55,032 bases of DNA from Planctomycetales bacterium (GTDB lineage Bacteria > Planctomycetota > Planctomycetia > Pirellulales > S012-138): contig WFOE01000167.1 in NCBI GenBank assembly GCA_015488215.1, positions 1 to 55,032 of the forward strand, given 5' to 3'. The notes beneath the pieces were generated by a model. That model was given only the letters and a program-made list of their open reading frames with translations, did not search any database and had not been told where the DNA came from. The stretch's first letter is position 1. The number at the start of each line of letters is the position of its first letter. Position numbers and translations under genes: made by a program. Shown piece after piece: positions 49,001 through 55,032 of this stretch.

Positions 49001-51640
49001 TCAGTCGTCGTCCCCGTCATCTTCGTCGTCGTCTTCGTCGTCGCCCTCCTCGTCGTCATCGTCCTCGGGGAGCACCATCAGGAACGAGGCGCGTACCGGG
49101 GCGGGCATCACCGAGTGCGGCCCGTGTACGCTCTGCCACACCAGGCGGTTGAGCACCAGGTCATCAGCCGCGTCGGCCCGACTGAAATCTAACTCCGCCG
49201 AAATCTTCGCTCCCAGCGTGCCGCCGGGGTTGCGGGCGTTCAGGTCCACCTGGGCCGGGCGGTGCTTGTAAGGACGCAGGTCGGGCTTGGCCTGGAACGA
49301 GTTGTACATGGGCGTGGCCGCCGCGTCGAACTGGCTCATCGGCGGCATGCCCAGAATCAGCTCCATCGTACGCAACATGCTGGCCGTGGAATAAAGCGTG
49401 GAATCCACATGGCCCCGCTTCGTGTAGGGGCTGATGACCAGGGCCACCGTGCGATGGGCGTCCACGTGGTCCGGGCCGTTCTGGGCGTCGTCTTCCACCA
49501 CGAAGATGGCCGTCTCTTTCCAGAATCGGCTGTGGCTTACCGCTTCGACAATCATCCCCAACGCCTGGTCGTTGTCGGCCACCATGGCCGTGGGCGTGCG
49601 TTTGCCGGCCCGAAGGCCGTAGGTGTGGTCGTTGGGCAGTTGCAGAATAACCATCTGCGGCATGGAGCCTTTGGCTTCCCAGTCCTTGAGCACCTGGGCG
49701 AACCGCTTGGCCCGGTCGATGTCCATGTAGTCCATGTCCCAGGGACGGTACAGCGGATCGAAGTGGCCCTTGACCACGTCGAACCTGGGCCGGGCCGGGT
49801 CTCCCACCCGGGCGGGCGTTTCCAGCCACATGCCGAAGATGAAAAAGTCCACGCCGTGCCGGTGGCAGTGGTCCCACAGATAGCCGTGCTTGGGATAGGC
49901 GATGGGGTAGTTCCCGTCGCCCAGGTAGTTCATCACCCGCCGGGCCTGGCCCCGGTACAGCAGCGGCCAGCTCTTTTCAATGAAATCGGTGGCGTAGGCG
50001 GCCAGGGACCACTCCTGCCCGTCGGCGCTGACCTCGCCGTTGACGTAGAAGTTGTCCAACAGCACGAACTCCCGGGCCAGGGCGTGATGGTTGGGCGTGA
50101 CCCGTTCCGGGAACAGGCACAGCCGGGGATCGCCGTTGCCCTGGGGCATATCGCCGAACACCTGGTCGTAGGTGCGGTTCTCCTTGATGATGTAAATGCA
50201 GTGCTTGATGGGGCTAGGATCGCCTACTTTGGCCGGAATGGGATTACCCGGGGGCGGCTGCGTGGGCGGAAGCAAGTCTTTTCGCAAGGGGCTGGCCTTC
50301 CGGGCCTGCTGCGTGTACTGGGCCAGTTGCTTCGGCCCGGGCATCCGCACTTCCTGCAGCGTGCCCTGGAACAGCTTGCCGATGTATTCTCGCACCGTCT
50401 TGGGGGGTTCGCGTTCCGGCTGGGGGCCCAGCGGATTGGCCCGAGAGCCCAACCCCTTGCCGTTCGCTACGTAGATCGTCTTCCGCCGGGCGTGATAGCG
50501 CACGCAGGTGGGATACCAGCCCGTGGGAATCAGTCCCAGCGAAACGCTTTTGCCCGGGCGGCTCACGTTGAACACGGCCACCGTGTTGTTGTTCGCGTTG
50601 GCCACAAAAAGCACCTGCCCCTCGGGAGTCAACGCGATGCTGTTGGGCGTGGTGCCCGTGGGCATGGGAGCACCGGGATAGAGCGCCGCGCTGATGACTT
50701 CCAGCGTGCGTCCCTTTTGTGTGTCGATGACATGGACCGAGTTGCTGTTGGCGCAGGCCACAAACAGCACCTTCCCGTCGGGCGAGAGCAGCATTTCGGT
50801 CGGGTGCAGGTCGGTCTTCCAGGTGGCAAGCTGCTTGCCGCTTTGGGCGTCCAGCACGGCCACCGCGCCGGATCCCCAAAGACTGACAAAGAGCCGTTTG
50901 CCTTCCCGGTCCGGAAGTACCAGGTAGGGATAGCTTTCCCCGGGCAGGGACCACTCCTGCAACTGCTCGGGATTTTCCAGGGGGATGCGGCTTACCGTAT
51001 CGCCCCAGGCGTTGGCCGAGTAGAGCACCTTGCCGTCGGCCGAGAGGGCAAGCCCGGTGGGAATGAACCGGTTCTTCTTGGCCCGCGTGGCCGGCACGTC
51101 CTTCCGCCGGACGAGGTAGCCGTCCTGGAACTCGAAGCGGTAGATGAACTGCTGCGTGCCGCCGCTGGCATAGACGTAACGCCCCTGGGGATCCATCGCC
51201 AGACCCAGGTAGGTTTCCCGAAGCTCGGCTCGGGACACCACGCGGCGCGAAGCCAGGTCCACGACCACCAGCTCATGCGTGCCCCAACCGCCGTGAGAAA
51301 CCACGGCCCAACGCCCCGAGGGATGAAACACCACGTTGACCGGAAAATCGCCCAGGGGGATTTGCCTGCCCACCGGACGCAGCGACCAGCCGTTGGGCAG
51401 CAGCATGGCCCCACCGGGCAGTTGGCCAGGCCAGCGAAGGGCGGGACCGGCCTCCTGCCGGGCTTTCGCCCCTTGCGATTTGCCGCCCTGCTGTGCCCCA
51501 GCCGGCAAAGCAGCCAGCAACACAAAAGCCACCGGCAGCACAAAAACCACCGCCGGTAAAAGCCGGCGCCGTCGAATGCCAGAACGGACAAACCTCCCGC
51601 ACAAGTTCCAACGACCAACGGCAGCAACACGGCGTTTCAT
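49001..51640 (-). CDS. Secreted YncE-like beta-propeller / alkaline phosphatase-fold phosphoesterase
   Basis: About 879 residues from the ATG at 51640 (frame open to 51784; the ribosome site is weak). The signal's core is LLPAVVFVLPVAFVLLAALPAGA. The N-terminal half is a YVTN/YncE-type propeller (VNVVFHPSGRWAVVSHGG, GLALSADGKVLYSANAWGDTVSRI, SPDGKVLFVACANSNSVHVID, LTPEGQVLFVANANNNTVAVFNV). The C-terminal half has the phosphoesterase opening CIYIIKENRTYDQVFGDMPQG and the metal-ligand segments LPNDHTYGLRAG and VVEDDAQNGPDHVDAHR. The last 22 residues are only Asp, Glu and Gly apart from a leading Pro, a feature not needed for catalysis. The substrate is unknown. It is convergent with the helicase gene. 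Confidence 0.9.
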   Translation of the reverse strand: MKRRVAAVGRWNLCGRFVRSGIRRRRLLPAVVFVLPVAFVLLAALPAGAQQGGKSQGAKARQEAGPALRWPGQLPGGAMLLPNGWSLRPVGRQIPLGDFPVNVVFHPSGRWAVVSHGGWGTHELVVVDLASRRVVSRAELRETYLGLAMDPQGRYVYASGGTQQFIYRFEFQDGYLVRRKDVPATRAKKNRFIPTGLALSADGKVLYSANAWGDTVSRIPLENPEQLQEWSLPGESYPYLVLPDREGKRLFVSLWGSGAVAVLDAQSGKQLATWKTDLHPTEMLLSPDGKVLFVACANSNSVHVIDTQKGRTLEVISAALYPGAPMPTGTTPNSIALTPEGQVLFVANANNNTVAVFNVSRPGKSVSLGLIPTGWYPTCVRYHARRKTIYVANGKGLGSRANPLGPQPEREPPKTVREYIGKLFQGTLQEVRMPGPKQLAQYTQQARKASPLRKDLLPPTQPPPGNPIPAKVGDPSPIKHCIYIIKENRTYDQVFGDMPQGNGDPRLCLFPERVTPNHHALAREFVLLDNFYVNGEVSADGQEWSLAAYATDFIEKSWPLLYRGQARRVMNYLGDGNYPIAYPKHGYLWDHCHRHGVDFFIFGMWLETPARVGDPARPRFDVVKGHFDPLYRPWDMDYMDIDRAKRFAQVLKDWEAKGSMPQMVILQLPNDHTYGLRAGKRTPTAMVADNDQALGMIVEAVSHSRFWKETAIFVVEDDAQNGPDHVDAHRTVALVISPYTKRGHVDSTLYSTASMLRTMELILGMPPMSQFDAAATPMYNSFQAKPDLRPYKHRPAQVDLNARNPGGTLGAKISAELDFSRADAADDLVLNRLVWQSVHGPHSVMPAPVRASFLMVLPEDDDDEEGDDEDDDEDDGDDD

Positions 51641-52019
51641 AGGCGAAACCTTGCTCTGGGCACACATTCGGGCGGAAACCAACCTCCAAGGGCAATCCAC
51701 GGGAGCAGCCGCACCCGGCGGCACGCTGCTCCTCGGCTCAGGCAGCAGCGGGAACTGGCCATCGACTGCTCCGGGATACATCACCTGCTGCCAAACACCC
51801 TAGACGCTCGCGAAGCGGAAAACAATGCTTTGCTTTCAAACGGCGGCCCTTTCCCGCTCGGCCTGGCACCGGCTGGTGCCCCCGAGAGGTTGCGTCCTGC
51901 GGCGGGCGAACGTGTGGTGCAATTCCGTTTCGTCCTGCGGCGGCTAGAATGAAGGAGAAGGCCGGAGCGTGCCTACCGTTCCGGCTGCGGCAGTGCGTCT
52001 GCGAGCGAGGGAGTGTCCA
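51641..52019. other. Divergent intergenic region, 379 bp
   Basis: Between the phosphoesterase gene (minus) and the histidine kinase gene (plus). It contains the plus-strand promoter candidate at 51923-51950 and no clear minus-strand promoter. Both genes have uncertain 5' ends, so part of it may be translated. Confidence 0.35.
51923..51950 (+). promoter_or_regulatory. Candidate promoter of the histidine kinase gene
   Basis: TAGAAT at 51945-51950 within GCTAGAAT is preceded by TTCCGT at 51923-51928 with a 16-bp spacer. The -35 is weak; the -10 matches the recurrent form before other genes here. Confidence 0.4.
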
Positions 52020-53741
52020 TTGGCTTCGCTGTTTGTCATCTGGGGAAACGACCAGGGAACGCGGTTCGAGTTGTCCGAAACGCGCGTGCGGATCGGTCGC
52101 GACGCGGACAACACAATCCAACTGCACGATGCGGAAGCCTCGCGCCACCACGCCCAGCTGCAGCGCGAAGGCTCCCACTGGGTGCTGCTGGACTGCGGCA
52201 GTTCCAACGGCACGTTTGTCAACAGCCGCCGGGTGCAGCGGCACGTGCTCCGGAGCGGCGACCAGATCCAGGTGGGCCGCACGCTGATGCTCTTTACCGC
52301 CGAGGAAGAACAAGCCGGCGACGGCACCGGCGTGCAAATCCGCCGCGAATCGCCGGAAGAACCTTCCCGCATCATCCACACGGTCCGCCAGGAACAGGGG
52401 AGCCAAATTCTTCAGCAAGCTCTGCTGGGGCCGGCCGAGCTGGAAAGCCCCCATGCCCGAGCCTTGCGCCTGGTGTACGAGGCGGCCCGAACCGCCACCG
52501 GCACGCTGGACATCCACCAGTTGCTCCAGCGGATTCTGAAGCTGGTGTTCGAGTTCGTCCACGCCGACCGGGGCTGCGTGCTGCTGGCCGAAGGAGACGA
52601 CGGACATCTGCAACCGGCCGTCCAAATGACCCGTGGCACCCGGCAGCAGGAACCGCTTGTCATCAGCCAGACAATCCTGGACTACGTGCTCCAGCACCGC
52701 CAGGGCGTGCTTACGACCAACGCCCAGGCTGACCAGCGCTGGACCGATGCGGCCAGCGTCCGCCGGCTGGGCATTCGTGAGGCGATTTGCGTGCCGATGC
52801 TGGGCCGTTACGGGCTGGTGGGGGCCATGTACATCGACACGGCCGCGGCCGTGCACGAAGTGTTAAAGGCCCGGGACCAGCAAGTACGCTTTACTCCAGA
52901 GCACCTGACGCTGCTCATGGCCATCGCCCACCAGACGGCCCTGGCCGTGGAAGACACTCGCTACTACCAGGCGATGGTGCAAGCAGAACGCCTGGCTGCA
53001 ATCGGCCAGGCGGTGGCCATGCTTTCGCACCACATCAAAAACATCCTTCAGGGAATCCGTGGCGGCAGCTTTCTCATCAAGGACGGCCTCCAGCGCGGCG
53101 ACGAGCAGATGCTCCGCCGCGGCTGGGAGTTCGTCGAAAAGAACCAGCAGCGCATCTCCGACCTGGTGCTCAACATGCTCACCTTCAGCAAGGAGCGGGA
53201 GCCCGAGCTGGCCCAGACCAATCTGAACCAACTGGTTCAGGACGTGGTGGAACTGGCGGCCAACCGAGCCCGCGAAATGGAGGTCCAACTGCAATTCGAA
53301 CCCTGCCCGGAACTCCCCCTCTGGTACGTGGACCCGGACGCCATCCATCACGCCTTGCTCAACGTGGTAATCAACGCCGTGGAAGCCTGTGCCGGAGCCG
53401 AACCGGCCCGCGTGCTGGTCCGAGTGCACTACCATCCGCACAGACAAGAAGCGGAGATTGCGGTGCAGGATACTGGGCCGGGAATCCCGCCGGAGCAGCT
53501 CCAGCGCATCTTCGAGCCTTTCGTCTCGACCAAGGGGAACCGCGGCACGGGACTGGGGCTGCCGGTGAGCCGCAAGCTCCTGCGCGAACACGGCGGCGAT
53601 ATCCGCGTGGAATCCACGCCCGGCCAAGGAAGCACGTTCCGCCTGGTGATCCCCGCGGCCAAGCCGGCCGCCAGGGAATCCACCGGGGAAAAATCTTCCG
53701 CCAACGAACCGGCCACCGGCGAATCCGCCATCGGCGAGTGA
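52020..53741 (+). CDS. FHA-GAF sensor histidine kinase
   Basis: About 573 residues from TTG 52020, with AGGGAG at 52008-52013 six bases before it; GTG 51969 is an alternative. The TTG start gives MASLFVIWGNDQGTRFEL, the usual opening of planctomycete FHA domains, with the phosphothreonine-binding signature IGRDADN, SRHHAQL and GSSNGTFVN. A GAF domain follows (about residues 155-315). The kinase has an H box in AMLSHHIKNILQG (His337 or His338), N box NVVINAVEAC, G1 DTGPGIP, F box and G2 GTGLGL. No membrane segment is seen, so it senses a cytoplasmic signal. No response regulator gene is adjacent. Confidence 0.9.
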   Translation: MASLFVIWGNDQGTRFELSETRVRIGRDADNTIQLHDAEASRHHAQLQREGSHWVLLDCGSSNGTFVNSRRVQRHVLRSGDQIQVGRTLMLFTAEEEQAGDGTGVQIRRESPEEPSRIIHTVRQEQGSQILQQALLGPAELESPHARALRLVYEAARTATGTLDIHQLLQRILKLVFEFVHADRGCVLLAEGDDGHLQPAVQMTRGTRQQEPLVISQTILDYVLQHRQGVLTTNAQADQRWTDAASVRRLGIREAICVPMLGRYGLVGAMYIDTAAAVHEVLKARDQQVRFTPEHLTLLMAIAHQTALAVEDTRYYQAMVQAERLAAIGQAVAMLSHHIKNILQGIRGGSFLIKDGLQRGDEQMLRRGWEFVEKNQQRISDLVLNMLTFSKEREPELAQTNLNQLVQDVVELAANRAREMEVQLQFEPCPELPLWYVDPDAIHHALLNVVINAVEACAGAEPARVLVRVHYHPHRQEAEIAVQDTGPGIPPEQLQRIFEPFVSTKGNRGTGLGLPVSRKLLREHGGDIRVESTPGQGSTFRLVIPAAKPAARESTGEKSSANEPATGESAIGE

Positions 53742-53761
53742 TTACTCCGCCAAACAAACCG

Positions 53762-53792
53762 TTGGCCGTGGCGGCCGATCTCCTGCTAGAAT
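53762..53792 (+). promoter_or_regulatory. Candidate promoter of the second Gfo/Idh gene
   Basis: TTGGCC (53762-53767) and TAGAAT (53787-53792, within GCTAGAATCGG) are separated by 19 bp, slightly long. The gene starts 60 bp downstream. Confidence 0.35.
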
Positions 53793-53851
53793 CGGGCGGA
53801 CGGCAACGGTTCGTTCTCTCCCGGTGGTGTTTTCGGCAAAGGGGTTCCGCG

Positions 53852-55032
53852 ATGAAACGACGCGCGTTTCTGCAAACCGGCACGGCGGCGACACTGGGCA
53901 CCTGGATTGCTTCGGCTCCCGTGGCCAAGGCGGCTCCCAGCGAGCGGATCAAAGTGGGCGTGATGGGCGTGCGGGGGCGCGGGGCGGCGCTGCTGCGCAG
54001 CTTCGCCACTCAAAGCGACGTGGAGCTGACCCACGTTTGCGACGTGGATGCCAACGTGCTTGCCGCCCGGGTGGATTCCGTAACGCGGCTCACCGGACGG
54101 CGGCCCAAGGCGGTGGAAGACTTCCGCCGCATTCTCGACGCCGGAGTGGACGCTCTGGTCATCGGCACGCCGGATCATTGGCATGCCATTCCCACTATTC
54201 TTGCCTGCCAGGCCGGCGTGGACGTGTACGTGGAAAAACCCGACGGGTACAACGTGGAAGAAAGTCGCCGCATGCGGCAGGCCCAACAAAAGTACCGCCG
54301 CGTGGTGCAGTTGGGCACCCAGGCCCGAAGCGACCCCCAAATGCACGCCCTGATCCGCTACCTGGCCACCGGGGCCATCGGCACTCCGCGAATGGCCAAA
54401 GCCTGGGAAAGCACCCGGCAGGCCAACATCGGCCACCCGCCCGATTCCCAGCCGCCCCCAGGTGTGAACTATGATCTGTGGCTGGGACCGGCTCCCCTGC
54501 GTCCCTTCAATCGCAACCGGTTCCACGGTTCGTGGCGGTGGTTCTTCGACTACGGCACGGGCGACCTGGGCAACGACGGCGTCCACCGGCTCGACATCGC
54601 CCGCTGGGCCTTGGATGCGGCGCTGCGGGCCGCGGGGCAGTCGCCGCTGGGCTGGCCCGAGCGGATTGCGGCCCTGGGCGGCAAGTATTACTTCGACGAT
54701 GCTCAGCAGTGGCCCGATACGCTTATGGTCACCTACGACTATCCTCGTAACCGTTGCCTGATTACCTACGAGTTGCGTATCTGGAACCGCTACCCGATGC
54801 ACGGCGAAGGCGAGGGAGCGGCCGTCTATGGCGACGGTGGTTACGTGGTCATTGGCAATCGCCGCTGGCGAGCCTACGACCAGCGAGGCCGCCTGATCCG
54901 CGAAGAAAAACGCGCTGATGCCACCGTCCAGCACGTGCGCAATTTCCTGGAAGCGATCCGTTCCCGAAAACCCACCTCCGCCGATCTGGCCAGCGTGGGC
55001 CACGTAAGCAGCATGTTGTGCCACCTGGGCAA
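53852..55032 (+). CDS. Tat-exported Gfo/Idh/MocA oxidoreductase (3' end beyond window)
   Basis: The reading frame from ATG 53852 stays open to the last base, giving at least 393 residues. The N-terminus MKRRAFLQTGTAATLGTWIASAPVAKA is a Tat-type signal. The Rossmann motif is VGVMGVRGRGAALLRSF, then GTPDHWHAIPTILACQAG and VYVEKPDGYNVEES with the catalytic-type EKP. The C-terminal domain contains YGTGDLGNDGVHRLDIARWAL and a beta-sheet region ending in AVYGDGGYVVIGNRRWRAYD. It is a paralogue of the gene at 16710 with the same layout (for example GDLGNDGVH against GELGNNGVH). The substrate is unknown; family members act on sugars and cyclitols. Confidence 0.9.
   Translation, partial: MKRRAFLQTGTAATLGTWIASAPVAKAAPSERIKVGVMGVRGRGAALLRSFATQSDVELTHVCDVDANVLAARVDSVTRLTGRRPKAVEDFRRILDAGVDALVIGTPDHWHAIPTILACQAGVDVYVEKPDGYNVEESRRMRQAQQKYRRVVQLGTQARSDPQMHALIRYLATGAIGTPRMAKAWESTRQANIGHPPDSQPPPGVNYDLWLGPAPLRPFNRNRFHGSWRWFFDYGTGDLGNDGVHRLDIARWALDAALRAAGQSPLGWPERIAALGGKYYFDDAQQWPDTLMVTYDYPRNRCLITYELRIWNRYPMHGEGEGAAVYGDGGYVVIGNRRWRAYDQRGRLIREEKRADATVQHVRNFLEAIRSRKPTSADLASVGHVSSMLCHLG

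Noticed and set aside
49262-51559. Long open frame on the plus strand opposite the phosphoesterase gene
   Set aside because: It lies wholly antisense to a gene with clear propeller and phosphoesterase motifs; its translation is low-complexity His/Gly/Val/Arg text with no signal, domain or ribosome site. GC-rich codon use commonly creates such shadows.

Overview
This window reads as a chromosomal segment of a GC-rich member of the Planctomycetota, most likely a Pirellulales or Thermoguttaceae-like lineage. The phylum assignment rests on the gene content: DUF1501, DUF1549/DUF1553, DUF1080, PVC-type membrane-bound dehydrogenase with HEAT repeats and haem c, cytochrome-plus-WD40 proteins, Tat-exported Gfo/Idh/MocA oxidoreductases and a redoxin/copper-monooxygenase-like pair. 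The genus is inference only. There are 35 protein genes (the last one cut by the window end), two tRNA genes, and no rRNA, CRISPR array, insertion sequence or prophage that I can see.

Layout. 1-3.6 kb: infA, a secreted DUF1080 protein and a DUF255 (YyaL/SPATA20-type) lipoprotein. 3.6-11.5 kb: a compact plus-strand run of a TPR/HExxH protein, a MazG-like pyrophosphohydrolase, a large membrane protein overlapping an ABC ATPase, then a PilT-type motor ATPase and tRNA-Arg(CCT). 11.9-16.4 kb (minus): a WD40/DUF1501/DUF1549-DUF1553 set. 16.7-26.4 kb (plus): a Gfo/Idh oxidoreductase, rarA, a YdjY-domain protein, an unknown secreted protein, a parvulin isomerase, and then a four-gene group encoding three arrestin-fold-like proteins (two membrane anchored) and an ExeA-like P-loop ATPase. 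26.5-34 kb: an amidohydrolase, tRNA-Ser(TGA), a 1112-residue DUF1549/DUF1553 cytochrome-like protein, a cytochrome/WD40 protein and a small secreted protein. 34.4-37.6 kb (plus): a Pro/Gln-rich secreted protein, a chorismate-lyase-like protein and an FAD reductase. 37.8-40 kb (minus): a redoxin and a haem/copper-monooxygenase-like/EF-hand protein. 40.5-48.9 kb (plus): a metallopeptidase-glycosidase fusion, the PVC-type dehydrogenase and a UvrD/PcrA helicase. 49-55 kb: a YncE-propeller/phosphoesterase protein (minus), an FHA-GAF histidine kinase and a second Gfo/Idh oxidoreductase, open at the right edge.

How the genes fit together. Many products carry Sec, Tat or lipoprotein signals and belong to families thought to act in the planctomycete periplasm on complex glycans and in electron transfer. 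Housekeeping genes (infA, rarA, pcrA-like, the tRNAs) are interspersed, so this looks like core chromosome rather than an island. Two things stand out. One is the arrestin-like/ATPase cassette at 23.5-26.4 kb, which I cannot match to a described system. The other is a family of composite intergenic repeats (14.5, 18.1, 24.2-24.4, 28.0, 35.4-35.6, 37.7 and 46.1-46.2 kb) built from hairpins whose stems change in a compensatory way while loops and spacers stay constant.
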